Part shown: positions 35,013-43,509 of the stretch, in pieces
Numbering within the stretch: position 1 is the stretch's first letter
How the letters are laid out: every line of letters begins with the position of its first letter
Source of the DNA: Roseiarcus sp963842835
Lineage (GTDB): Bacteria; Pseudomonadota; Alphaproteobacteria; Rhizobiales; Beijerinckiaceae
Reading direction: 5' to 3'
DNA: 64,000 nucleotides
NCBI GenBank assembly: GCA_963842835.1
Contig: CAWJIB010000012.1
Coordinates: 248,001 to 312,000, forward strand
Notes under the pieces: generated by a model
Databases searched by the model: none
What the model was told of the DNA's origin: nothing
The model's input: the letters and a program-made list of their open reading frames with translations, nothing else
Program-made: the position numbers and the translations under genes

Positions 35013-35243
35013 ATGACGGACCACGCCGAACGCCTCACGCCCGCCGAGCCCGACGACATCGCCGACGCGCTTGCGTTCGCGCTGCGCTTCGACGGCCGCA
35101 AGCGGAAACATGACGCCGCCGAAATGATGGCGCGCATCGTCGCCGCCCGGCTTGTCGAGCACATGGAGCGCGCCGGCTTCGTCATCATGAAGAGGCCGCC
35201 GGTCGGCGGCGCGAGCGCGATCGGAAGGGGAGCTAACGGATAA
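35013..35243 (+). CDS. Small conserved hypothetical protein of Rhizobiales islands
   Basis: 76 residues from ATG 35013. LTPAEPDDIADALAFALRFD, GRKRKHDAAEMMARIVAARL and HMERAGFVIMKRPPVGG match a small conserved protein I recall from Rhizobiales prophages. Function unknown. It is the last gene inside the element before the right attachment site. Confidence 0.65.
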   Translation: MTDHAERLTPAEPDDIADALAFALRFDGRKRKHDAAEMMARIVAARLVEHMERAGFVIMKRPPVGGASAIGRGANG

Positions 35244-35381
35244 GCGCGGGGCGAACCAAATCGCCATCGGCGCGGTCTGAGTCGCGATTTCGTCCCGATG
35301 GGTCCGCCGCAGGTCCGCACAAAAGCGGGAGGCCGCAACCGTCTCCCATGCTTTGGCGTAAACGTCAATAGTTTCAGAGGC

Positions 35382-35462
<81 letters not shown>

Positions 35463-35572
35463 ATCGAAATCACGGGGAGGCGCGCTCCCCGTAAGAGGCC
35501 CGGCATGTAGCAAAGGCGCCGGGCGCTGTCCAGTCGAAACGCGGGCGGGACGAATCCCGCTCGTCTCGCCGC

Positions 35573-36592
35573 TTAGTTCTTCGCCTTGTCGACCAGCTTG
35601 TTCTTGCCGATCCAGGGCATCATCGCGCGCAGTTTTTCGCCGACCGCCTCGATCTGATGGGCGTTGTTGCGGGCGCGCGTCGCCTTGAACGAGGTCTGGT
35701 TGACCTTGTTCTCGAGCATCCAGTCGCGCGTGAACTTGCCGGACTGGATGTCGTCGAGCACACGCTTCATTTCCGCCTTGGTCTCGGCGGTGATGATGCG
35801 GGGCCCGGAGACGTACTCGCCGTATTCGGCGGTGTTGGAGATCGAGTAGTTCATGTTGGCGATGCCGCCCTCGTAGATGAGGTCGACGATGAGCTTCACC
35901 TCGTGCAGGCATTCGAAATAGGCCATCTCGGGCGCGTATCCCGCCTCGACCAGCGTCTCGAAACCGGCGCGAATCAATTCGACGAGGCCGCCGCACAGCA
36001 CGACCTGCTCGCCGAAGAGATCGGTCTCGCATTCCTCGCGGAAGCTGGTCTCGATGATTCCAGCGCGCCCGCCGCCGATCGCGCTGGCGTAGGAGAGGCC
36101 GAGGTCGTGCGCGTTGCCGCTGGCGTCCTGGTGGATCGCGATGAGGCACGGCACGCCGCCGCCGCGCTTGTATTCGGAGCGCACGGTGTGGCCGGGGCCC
36201 TTGGGCGCCACCATCAGCACGTCGAGATCGGGGCGCGGCTCGATCAGGTTGAAATGAACGTTGAGGCCATGGGCGAACATCAGCGCCGCGCCCTGCTTCA
36301 TGTTGGGCGCGAGCGCGTCGCGGTAGATGTCGGCCTGCAATTCGTCGGGCGTCAGCATCATCACGACGTCGGCCCATTTGGCGGCGCTCGCGACGTCGAG
36401 CACTTTGATCCCTTCCGCTTCGGCTTTCTTGGCCGACGAGGAGCCCGGCCGCAGCGCCACGGCGATGTCTTTCACGCCGCTGTCGCGCATGTTGAGGAGG
36501 TGGGCGTGCCCCTGGCTGCCGTAGCCGACCACCGCGACCTTCTTGCCCTTGACGAGGTTGAGATCGGCGTCCCGATCGTAATAAACGCGCAT
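35573..36592 (-). CDS. ilvC: Ketol-acid reductoisomerase
   Basis: Second step of valine/isoleucine synthesis: Mg2+-dependent alkyl shift and NADPH reduction of acetolactate. 339 residues, class I. Seen: NADPH motif VAVVGYGSQGHAHLLNMRDS, the phosphate-binding RPGSSSAKKAEAEG, MVAPKGPGHTVRSEY and the metal-site segments EECETDLFGEQVVLCGG and YFECLHEVKLIVDLI. ATG 36592 starts MRVYYDRDADL; a longer open frame adds a non-family leader. It is monocistronic here, about 110 bp from the tRNA that is read in the same direction. Confidence 0.97.
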   Translation of the reverse strand: MRVYYDRDADLNLVKGKKVAVVGYGSQGHAHLLNMRDSGVKDIAVALRPGSSSAKKAEAEGIKVLDVASAAKWADVVMMLTPDELQADIYRDALAPNMKQGAALMFAHGLNVHFNLIEPRPDLDVLMVAPKGPGHTVRSEYKRGGGVPCLIAIHQDASGNAHDLGLSYASAIGGGRAGIIETSFREECETDLFGEQVVLCGGLVELIRAGFETLVEAGYAPEMAYFECLHEVKLIVDLIYEGGIANMNYSISNTAEYGEYVSGPRIITAETKAEMKRVLDDIQSGKFTRDWMLENKVNQTSFKATRARNNAHQIEAVGEKLRAMMPWIGKNKLVDKAKN

Positions 36593-36882
36593 GTGATGTC
36601 CTTCGCTGGCGTTGCGACGCTGCTTCGTTGTGAAAGGGGCAGGCGCGAAAACCGCCAAGCCGACCGCGGCTTTCTAGAGAAAGCGCTCGCGGTGATCAAG
36701 CGCGCCCGTGCGCGCCGCGCCGCCGGACATGCAAATCCCGCCGCTCGAACGAATATCGGCGGCTTCCCAAATAGGGCGCGAAACCTCTTTGACGGCGCGC
36801 AAAATCGCCGGTACAATTTTTGCGCCGGAAAAAAGGGCGAAAAGCCCCACGAGATATATACCGGCGTAGGGAGGAAATGGGG

Positions 36883-37125
36883 ATGTGGCGAATTGTCGCG
36901 CTGTGCTGGGTGTTCACCGCTCCCGTGCTGACCGGGATTTTGATCGTGGCGGTTCTCGTGACGCCGCCTCTTTCGGCCGAGGCTACGCTGTGGATCCCGG
37001 TCGCCGCCGTGCTCGGCTTCACCTACGGGGTTCCCTGCGCGAACTGCATCGCAAAGTTCCTCGAAGGCCCGGCGACCAACGACGCACTCCTGCGCTGGGG
37101 CTGGGGCCTCACCACGCGAAGCTGA
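36883..37125 (+). CDS. Tiny two-segment membrane protein (family often mislabelled 'CTP synthetase')
   Basis: 80 residues from ATG 36883, eight bases after an AGGGAGG site (a second ATG at 36877 is too close to that site). MWRIVALCWVFTAPVLTGIL and WIPVAAVLGFTYGVPCANCI are two membrane spans with the A-P-x-L-x-G and A-x-x-x-G-F-x-x-x-x-P pattern of a small Rhizobiales family. It differs from the usual sequence by a C-x-x-C near the second span. Function unknown. Confidence 0.65.
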   Translation: MWRIVALCWVFTAPVLTGILIVAVLVTPPLSAEATLWIPVAAVLGFTYGVPCANCIAKFLEGPATNDALLRWGWGLTTRS

Positions 37126-37231
37126 GCGGCGCCGCGTGCTCCGTGCGTGATTTTTGACGCCGGTCAAAGTCTGCGCCCATTGAAGCGCCCATCAATCCAT
37201 GCGGCGCCTTCGAGACGGAAGGGGGGTGGCC

Positions 37232-37420
37232 GTGCGGCGCGTCGCCGTCCTGTTCTTTGAGTTCCTCGCTCCGGTTCTTGCGGGCGCTTTGGTTCCGGCG
37301 GCGCCGTCGGAGCGGAGCCAAGCCGGCGCATCGATCGTCATCGCGGCAATTGTCCGATTCGTCGTCGCCATGCCGATCAGCTGGACCGTCGCGCAGACGA
37401 ACTCCGAATGTTGGGCCTGA
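37232..37420 (+). CDS. Second tiny membrane protein, paralogue of the preceding gene
   Basis: 62 residues from GTG 37232 (GTG 37226 also possible), preceded by GGAAGGGGGG. The pattern VAVLFFEFLAPVLAGALV and IVIAAIVRFVVAMPISWTVA aligns with the two spans of the gene just upstream and is closer to the usual family form (P-I-S in place of P-C-A). Low length makes it less certain; the tandem similarity is the main support. Confidence 0.5.
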   Translation: MRRVAVLFFEFLAPVLAGALVPAAPSERSQAGASIVIAAIVRFVVAMPISWTVAQTNSECWA

Positions 37421-37507
37421 AGCGATCTCGAGCGCATGCGGGGCGGCGTCGCCCGCGAATCCGGCGTCCTACATAGGGCGGGCCGCATGAGGCGGCGCCG
37501 AAGGAGA

Positions 37508-38113
37508 ATGCCCGTGTCCGCCATTTTTTCGCGCCTTCGCGCGCTCGTCGCCATAGCGATTATCGGCTTCGTCGTTTCGTCGTGCGGCTACAACACCATC
37601 CCGACGCTCGAGGAAGACGCCAAGGCGAAGTGGGCCGAGGTCGAGAACCAATATCAGCGTCGCGCCGATCTCATTCCCAACCTCGTCGCGACCGTCCAAG
37701 GCTACGCCAAGCAGGAAAAGGACGTGTTGACGGCGGTCACCGAAGCGCGCGCCAAGGCGACGTCGATCCATGTCGACGCCTCGGAACTGACCAATCCGGA
37801 AAAGATCAAGCAGATGGAGGACGCGCAAAACGCTCTGTCGGGCGCTCTCGGGCGGCTGCTCGCGGTGAGCGAGAACTACCCCGATCTCAAGTCGAACCAG
37901 AATTTCCTTGCCTTGCAGGCGCAGCTCGAGGGCACGGAGAACCGCATCGCGGTCGCGCGCAGGGACTATATCGAAGCGGTCCGCGCCTATAATACGGCGT
38001 TGCGCACGTTTCCCACCGTGATCTGGGCTTCGACCGCGTTCCGCGCCAACAAGCCCATGGTCGAATTCACGGCGACGCCGGGCTCGGAAGCCGCGCCGAA
38101 GGTGAAATTCTAG
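37508..38113 (+). CDS. lemA: LemA-family membrane-anchored protein
   Basis: 201 residues. ATG 37508 has an AAGGAG site. One N-terminal hydrophobic segment ending in VVSSCGYN (possibly a lipobox), then the LemA helical bundle with WAEVENQYQRRADLIPNLV, ENYPDLKSNQNFLALQAQLE and ENRIAVARRDYIEAVRAYN. Its neighbours are two TPM-domain genes, an association common in bacteria. The role is uncertain; envelope maintenance or membrane-protein assembly has been suggested for the family. Confidence 0.92.
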   Translation: MPVSAIFSRLRALVAIAIIGFVVSSCGYNTIPTLEEDAKAKWAEVENQYQRRADLIPNLVATVQGYAKQEKDVLTAVTEARAKATSIHVDASELTNPEKIKQMEDAQNALSGALGRLLAVSENYPDLKSNQNFLALQAQLEGTENRIAVARRDYIEAVRAYNTALRTFPTVIWASTAFRANKPMVEFTATPGSEAAPKVKF

Positions 38114-38120
38114 CCGGGAT

Positions 38121-38157
38121 TTCGCAAAAGTGGACACCGGTCTTCCGACAAAAGTCC
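38121..38157 (+). repeat. Dispersed ~38-bp repeat, copy 1
   Basis: Core AAAAGTGGACACCGGT with flanking TTCG and CTTCCGA arms, lying 8 bp after the lemA stop. It matches, in inverted orientation, the copy at 47936-47975. The GTG proposed as start for the next gene is inside it. Confidence 0.7.
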
Positions 38158-38972
38158 CTCGCCTTCGAGGACTTCTGCAAACGAAGGGTCTCGCCCTGGC
38201 CATAAGGCTGCGCGTCCTCGTCGCCGCGCTCGCCCTGGCCGCCGTCGCGGCGCTCGTCCCGGCGCCCGTTCGCGCCGCGACGAATTTTCCCGCTCTGACC
38301 GGCCGGGTGGTGGACCAGGCGCAAGTGCTTTCGGCCGCCGAGCGCGCCGATCTCGCGGGCAAACTCGCCGATCTCGAGAGCAAGTCGGGAATTCAATTGG
38401 TCGTGGCGACGGTCTCCTCGCTCGGCGGCGAGGAGATCGAGCCTTACGCCAATGAGCTGTTTCGCGCCTGGAAGCTCGGCGAAGCCAAGAAGAACAACGG
38501 CGTCCTCTTCCTGATCGCGCCCAAGGAGCATCGCGTGCGCATCGAAGTCGGTTACGGCCTCGAGGGCACGCTGACCGACGCGACGTCCTCGCTCATCATC
38601 GCCAACGCGGTCACGCCGCGCTTCAAGGCCGGCGACTTCGACGGCGGCGTCGCGCGCGGCGTCGATGACATCATCACCGTGCTGACGACGGATTCGGCGG
38701 ACTGGCAGAAGAAGCCGGAACTGCGCGCCGAGGACGACGCCGCCTTTCTCGACGCGATCTCGCCGTTTCTCGTGCTGCTGGTCATCCTGTTCGTCTTCTA
38801 TATCATGACGCGCCATCGCGGCGGCGGCGGCCTTCTCGCCAACATCCTCATGCTGTCGGCTGGCATGGGACGAGGCGGCGGCCCCTTCGGCGGTGGCGGT
38901 TTCGGCGGCGGCGGCGGCTTTTCCGGCGGCGGCGGATCGTCGGGCGGCGGCGGCGCCTCGGGGAGTTGGTGA
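38130..38972 (+). CDS. TPM-domain protein (YgcG type) with Gly-rich tail
   Basis: 280 residues. A signal segment (LRVLVAALALAAVAALVPAP, ending VRA) is followed by the TPM domain: GRVVDQAQVLSAAERADLAG, KSGIQLVVATVSSLGG, KKNNGVLFLIAPKEHRVRIE and VGYGLEGTLTDA. One membrane span (FLVLLVILFVFYIM) and a nearly pure Gly/Ser C-terminus (FGGGGGFSGGGGSSGGGG) complete the typical layout. No ATG precedes the signal; GTG 38130 in the repeat is the only ordinary start, so the N-terminus is uncertain. Stop overlaps the next ATG. Confidence 0.85.
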   Translation: MDTGLPTKVPRLRGLLQTKGLALAIRLRVLVAALALAAVAALVPAPVRAATNFPALTGRVVDQAQVLSAAERADLAGKLADLESKSGIQLVVATVSSLGGEEIEPYANELFRAWKLGEAKKNNGVLFLIAPKEHRVRIEVGYGLEGTLTDATSSLIIANAVTPRFKAGDFDGGVARGVDDIITVLTTDSADWQKKPELRAEDDAAFLDAISPFLVLLVILFVFYIMTRHRGGGGLLANILMLSAGMGRGGGPFGGGGFGGGGGFSGGGGSSGGGGASGSW

Positions 38973-39583
38973 TGCCGGTCGATCCGCGCCAAGAGGCGAA
39001 TATCGAAGCGGCCTTCAGCGCCGCGCAACGACGCACGCGCGCGCCGATCGTCTGCGTGTTGGCGCGGGCTTCGGCCAATTACGAGTTCGCGCCGCTGCTG
39101 TGGAGCGGCCTGCTCGGGCTGATCACGCCCTGGCCGCTCTTGATCTTGACCCATCTTTCGGCGCAGCGGATCTTCGTCGCGCAGCTCGCGGTCTGCTTGG
39201 CCGCGATGGCGATTTTTTCGCTGACGCCGCTGCGCAACCGGCTGACGCCCCTCGGCGTGCGGCGCGCCAACGCCCATCGCGCCGCGCTGGCGCAGTTCTC
39301 GGTTCGCGGGCTCGACCGCGCCGCCGAACGCAATGGGGTGCTCGTCTATGTCTCGCTGGCCGAGCGCTACGCGCGTGTCGTCGCCGCCGAAGCGGCCTCG
39401 CAGGCGATCGCGCAGAGCCAATGGCAGGGGCTCGTCGACGCGCTCGTCGCCGATTTACGCGAACGCGGCCCCGCCGAGGCGCTGGCGAACGCGGCCGCGC
39501 GTTGCGCCGATCTGCTGGAGCCGGCCTTTCCCCCTGCGGGCGACAAAGCGCCCCAGCCTCGCCAACATTTTCATGTCGTATGA
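38972..39583 (+). CDS. Second TPM-domain membrane protein
   Basis: 203 residues from ATG 38972, which overlaps the previous stop (TGATG). An N-terminal TPM-like piece (EANIEAAFSAAQRRTRAPIV) precedes two membrane spans (SGLLGLITPWPLLIL and VAQLAVCLAAMAIFSLTPL), then the rest of the TPM domain (RGLDRAAERNGVLVYVSLAE, ERYARVVAAEAASQ). The domain appears split by the membrane hairpin, as in family members that follow a YgcG gene. It forms a unit with lemA and the first TPM gene. Confidence 0.8.
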   Translation: MPVDPRQEANIEAAFSAAQRRTRAPIVCVLARASANYEFAPLLWSGLLGLITPWPLLILTHLSAQRIFVAQLAVCLAAMAIFSLTPLRNRLTPLGVRRANAHRAALAQFSVRGLDRAAERNGVLVYVSLAERYARVVAAEAASQAIAQSQWQGLVDALVADLRERGPAEALANAAARCADLLEPAFPPAGDKAPQPRQHFHVV

Positions 39584-39683
39584 TCTCTCGAGATCGCGCG
39601 GCTTGAGGTCGTGCGCGTTATTCTCTAAACGACGGAGCGCCTTTGCGCCCGCTCCGCGCAAGCGCGCGGCCGAAACCGCGGAG

Positions 39684-41063
39684 ATGCTTCGAACGATGAC
39701 GTTGAGAGCGACTTTGACAAATCGGCTGCGCGTCACGGCGCTCGCGTGTGCGCTGGCGCTCGGCGCCGGCCAAGCGTCGGCGACGCCCTCCCTGGTCGTC
39801 GACGTCGCCACCGGCCAGACGCTGTTCGAGCGCGAGGCGACCGCGCCCTGGTATCCCGCTTCGTTGACGAAGCTCATGACGACCTACGTCGCGTTGCAAG
39901 CGGTGCGCGACGGCCGTTTGACGCTCGACACCCCGCTGACGATGTCGGCGCGGGCGGCGAACATGCCGGCCTCGAAGATGGGCTTCCGCCCCGGCGTCGA
40001 GGTCACGCTCGACAACGCGCTGAAGATGCTGATGGTCAAATCGCCCAATGACGTCGCGGTGATGATCGCGGAAAGCGTCTCGGGCTCGGTCGAAGCCTTC
40101 GCCGACGAGATGAACGCGACGGGTCGGCGCCTCGGCCTCAAAGAATCGCATTTCATCAATCCGAACGGCTTGCACAACCCCGCGCATGTCTCCTCGGCGC
40201 GCGACATGGCGATGATCGGACGCGCGCTGCTCAAGGACTTTCCCGAGCACAGCGATCTCTTCGACATCGGGGCGCTTCAGCTCGGCGACGAGATCATTCC
40301 CAACCACAACGGCTTGCTCGGGCGCTATCCCGGCGCTGACGGAATGAAGACCGGCTTCACCTGCCCCGCCGGGTTTAACGTCGTGGCGAGCGCGACGCAG
40401 GGCGGGCGCCGACTGATCGTCGTCGTGCTCGGCGCGCCCACGGCGAGCGCGCGCACGATCGAAGCGGCGCATTTGTTCGATCAAGGCTTCGCCAAATGGG
40501 GTGGCGGCGAGGGCCCGCTGGAGAACCTGCCGCCGTCGAGCGCGCGCTCGGCGCCCGATATGCGCCAGGACATTTGTTCGCGCCGCAACCGCGCCGCCAT
40601 AGCCGCCGCCGAAGAGGAGGCCGCCCCCGCGCCGGGCGGCGTCGCCGGCCGGAACACGATCTTCGCCGCCATCGTCGGATCGAGCGCGCCGATGACCCCG
40701 GAAATGGTCGCGCAGCCCGTCCATTTCGATCCGATTCCTGTTTTTGTCGGTCCGAAGCCCGGCTGGACCGGCCCGGTCCTGGCCGCGCGCCCTCCCGACA
40801 AGGCACCCGCCGCGGGCTCGGCGTCGATCGCGAGCGCCTATGCCGGCGACAAGCCCTCGGTCGTCGATGCCGGGGATCCCCAGAGCGCGCCGATCGCGCT
40901 GCAAGGCGCGCTGCGCCCGACCAAGCCCGATAAGAGCGTGGCCCACGCTTCGCTTACGAGGCCCGGCAAGGCCGGCGTGACCGCCAAGACGGCCGTTCAC
41001 GTCAGGCTGGCCAGAGGGGTGAAAAAGAAAGACGAACACGCGGTCGCCGCGCCGGTCCATTAG
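39684..41063 (+). CDS. D-alanyl-D-alanine carboxypeptidase, S11 family
   Basis: 459 residues, exported (signal MTLRATLTNRLRVTALACAL... ending ASA). Trims terminal D-Ala from peptidoglycan stem peptides in the periplasm. The three active-site motifs are present: SLTKLM (Ser nucleophile), SPNDVA and KTGFT. NATGRRLGLKESHFINPNGL is typical of DacC/DacF-like enzymes. The C-terminal ~170 residues are Pro/Ala-rich with a basic end and differ from the usual PBP5 beta domain. ATG 39684 or 39696 could be the start; the frame upstream belongs to no family. Confidence 0.9.
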   Translation: MLRTMTLRATLTNRLRVTALACALALGAGQASATPSLVVDVATGQTLFEREATAPWYPASLTKLMTTYVALQAVRDGRLTLDTPLTMSARAANMPASKMGFRPGVEVTLDNALKMLMVKSPNDVAVMIAESVSGSVEAFADEMNATGRRLGLKESHFINPNGLHNPAHVSSARDMAMIGRALLKDFPEHSDLFDIGALQLGDEIIPNHNGLLGRYPGADGMKTGFTCPAGFNVVASATQGGRRLIVVVLGAPTASARTIEAAHLFDQGFAKWGGGEGPLENLPPSSARSAPDMRQDICSRRNRAAIAAAEEEAAPAPGGVAGRNTIFAAIVGSSAPMTPEMVAQPVHFDPIPVFVGPKPGWTGPVLAARPPDKAPAAGSASIASAYAGDKPSVVDAGDPQSAPIALQGALRPTKPDKSVAHASLTRPGKAGVTAKTAVHVRLARGVKKKDEHAVAAPVH

Positions 41064-41432
41064 CGCGCTGCGCGCGGCCCTTTCGCGCCGCGTCGGGGCG
41101 TCACAAACGTGTGAAAAATGCCTTAGTTTAGCCCGTTTATCGTCAAGCGGGCGCCGCAACGGGCAGGCAAAACACTATCGAGCCGCGATGGTTCGGTTCG
41201 GCGCTTTGCTCGGTGTTTTTTGCCCCCCAGCCCCCGAGCGGCAAGTCAGACCGAAAGATTGCCACGCAGGCTAGCGGATCGGCGGGCCCCCTCCCAGCCG
41301 ATCCGCTTTTTTTTTGCCTTGATCGGCGCTTCTCAGGGCGACTTGAAACCTCCCGTCTTTGCGGCGATATGAACGCCGCCGGCGCGCCTGCGCGCGGTCC
41401 GGCGCGAGCATTCCAATCTTGACGAGGCGAAT
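41064..41432. other. Intergenic region with a strong terminator; possible small RNA
   Basis: About 370 bp between the carboxypeptidase stop and htpG. The terminator at 41273 is 210 bp past the stop. The stretch 41150-41272 contains another hairpin (GCTCGG with CCGAGC) and no ORF, so a stand-alone small RNA ending at the terminator is possible. The rest (41316-41432) is the htpG leader, in which I recognise no ROSE thermosensor. Confidence 0.4.
41273..41315 (+). terminator. Strong Rho-independent terminator
   Basis: An 11-bp perfect stem (AGCGGATCGGC at 41273-41283 with GCCGATCCGCT at 41297-41307), a 13-base loop and a run of at least eight T's. It ends transcription from the left. Confidence 0.92.
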
Positions 41433-43340
41433 TTGACCCCCGACGTCCCTTCCCCGGCGAGCGACGACGCGAAAACGCAGAGCTTCGAGGCCGACGTTTC
41501 GCGGCTGCTCCATCTCATGGTCCATTCCGTCTACTCGGATCGCGACATTTTCGTTCGCGAGCTCGTCTCCAACGCCGCCGACGCTTGCGAGAAGCTGCGC
41601 TACGAGGCGATCGCCAAGCCCGAGCTGATCGAGGCCGGCGGGCCCTTCGCCATTCAGATCGCGCTCGATCCCGACGCGAAGACCATCACCTTCAGCGACA
41701 ACGGCGTCGGCATGAGCCGCGAGGAGCTCATCGAGGCGCTGGGCACGATCGCGCGCTCGGGCACGCGGGCCTTCCTCGACAGGCTCGCCGCGGAAGACGC
41801 CGGCAAAGAGGCGGCCAACCTCATTGGGCAATTCGGCATTGGTTTCTATTCTTCGTTCATGGTCGCGGACGAAGTCGTCGTTGAAACCCGGCGCGCAGGC
41901 TCGGGCGAGGCCTGCCGTTGGTCCTCCGACGGCAAAGGCGCCTACACCATTGCGCATTTGTCGCTGGACCAAGCGCCTTCGCGAGGCGCGCGCGTCATTC
42001 TTCATCTCAACGAGGCTTCTCGGGAGTACCTCGAACCGCATCGCCTCGAGCGCATCGTGCGCGAACATTCGGGCGCGGTCGCCGTGCCGATCGACCTCGT
42101 GGAGAAGCCCGGCGCCGAGCCGCGCCGCGTCGCCGACGGCGCGGCGATCTGGGCCAAGCCGAAGAGCGAAATCACCGCGGAAGAATACGCGGAATTCTAC
42201 CGCAGCCTCTCCGGGCAATTCGACGAACCCGCCCTGACCGTGCACTGGCGCGCCGAGGGGCGGCACGAATATGCCGCGCTGGCGTTCATTCCCGGCTCGC
42301 GCCCCTTCGACCTCTTCGATCCCGCGCGCAAGAGCCGCAACAAGCTCTATGTCCGGCGCGTGCTGATCACGCAGGACGCGGACCTGCTGCCGGGCTGGCT
42401 GCGCTTCGTCCGGCTCGTGGTCGACAGCAACGATCTGCCGCTCAACGTCTCGCGCGAGATGATCCAGCAGAGCGCCGTCTTCGCCGCGATCCGCAAGGGC
42501 GTGACCAACCGCGTCGTGCAGGAGCTCACCAAGCTCGCGGAAAGCGAGCCCGAGAAATTCTCCAAGATTTGGGAGCATTTCGGCGCGGTGATCAAGGAAG
42601 GCCTCTATGAGGACCCCGAGCGTCGCGACGCTTTGTTCAAGATCGCGCGCTTCACGAGCACGACCCACCCCGGCGGCGATCGCACGCTCGCCGATTATGT
42701 CGGGGCTTTGCGCGAGAATCAGACCGCGATCTATTATCTGACCGGCGAGGACGCCAAGCGCGTCGCCGCCAGCCCGCAGCTCGAAGGATTCCGCGCGCGC
42801 GACGTGGAGGTGCTGCTGCTCGCCGATCCCGTCGACGCGTTCTGGATCTCGAGCGCGGCGGGCTATGACGGCAAGCCGTTCAAGTCGGTGAGCCAGGGCG
42901 TCGCCGACATCAAGACGATCCCGCTCAAGGCGGGCGCTCCGCCGCCCGCCGAGACTTCAGCCGAGGTCGCGACCCTGCTCGCCTTTTTCAAGCAGACGCT
43001 GGACGGCGAGATCACAGACGCGCGCGCCTCCGACCGCCTGACCGACAGCGTCGCCTGTCTCGTGGCGCCGGAATTCGGGCCCGACCGCCAGCTGGAAAGG
43101 ATGCTCGCCGCGCATGGGCGTCTGAGCGAGCGCGCCAAGGCCGTGCTCGAAGTGAACCCGAGCCATCCGCTGACCCTGGCGCTGGCGCGCCGCTTCGCGG
43201 CCGACCCGGACAAGGTGCTCGTCGAGGACGCCGCCTGGCTGATCTACGACGAAGCGCGGCTCGCCGAGGGCGAGACCTTGCGCGACGCCCCCGCCTTCGC
43301 CGCGCGCCTTCGTCGCGTGATGGAGAAGGCGCTGGGGTAG
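41433..43340 (+). CDS. htpG: Molecular chaperone HtpG (Hsp90)
   Basis: 635 residues. The GHKL ATPase domain is clear: ELVSNAADACEKLRYEAIAK (N-box Asn), FSDNGVGMSREELIEALGTI, and IGQFGIGFYSSFMVADEV. The middle domain has LYVRRVLITQDADLLPGWLR and SNDLPLNVSREMIQQ; the C-terminal domain carries the dimerisation part with NPSHPLTLALARRFAAD. The start is TTG 41433 with a weak site, as no ATG precedes the conserved SFEADVSRLLHLMVHS. No heat-shock promoter element was identified. Confidence 0.95.
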   Translation: MTPDVPSPASDDAKTQSFEADVSRLLHLMVHSVYSDRDIFVRELVSNAADACEKLRYEAIAKPELIEAGGPFAIQIALDPDAKTITFSDNGVGMSREELIEALGTIARSGTRAFLDRLAAEDAGKEAANLIGQFGIGFYSSFMVADEVVVETRRAGSGEACRWSSDGKGAYTIAHLSLDQAPSRGARVILHLNEASREYLEPHRLERIVREHSGAVAVPIDLVEKPGAEPRRVADGAAIWAKPKSEITAEEYAEFYRSLSGQFDEPALTVHWRAEGRHEYAALAFIPGSRPFDLFDPARKSRNKLYVRRVLITQDADLLPGWLRFVRLVVDSNDLPLNVSREMIQQSAVFAAIRKGVTNRVVQELTKLAESEPEKFSKIWEHFGAVIKEGLYEDPERRDALFKIARFTSTTHPGGDRTLADYVGALRENQTAIYYLTGEDAKRVAASPQLEGFRARDVEVLLLADPVDAFWISSAAGYDGKPFKSVSQGVADIKTIPLKAGAPPPAETSAEVATLLAFFKQTLDGEITDARASDRLTDSVACLVAPEFGPDRQLERMLAAHGRLSERAKAVLEVNPSHPLTLALARRFAADPDKVLVEDAAWLIYDEARLAEGETLRDAPAFAARLRRVMEKALG

Positions 43341-43509
43341 GGCAGGGCGGGGCGCAATCGAGGCCGATTTTCGCGCTTTGTCGGCGTTGGCGCGGCGACG
43401 CCGTCGGCCGCGCCCGCCGCCTTCTGAATTGTGACGGACGCGGAAACGCGACTTTTCCGACCTCATCGGTCGTGAAGCGCCACTCAGGCGGCGGGCGCCG
43501 AGCCATCCG

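Noticed and set aside
38893..38963. GGC/GGT-rich tract as a DNA repeat element
   Set aside because: It encodes the Gly/Ser tail that is normal for YgcG-type TPM proteins.
41160..41315. SRP (4.5S) RNA
   Set aside because: A stretch weakly recalls the conserved loop, but the GGTCAGG...GGAAGGxAGCAGCC pattern is not there.
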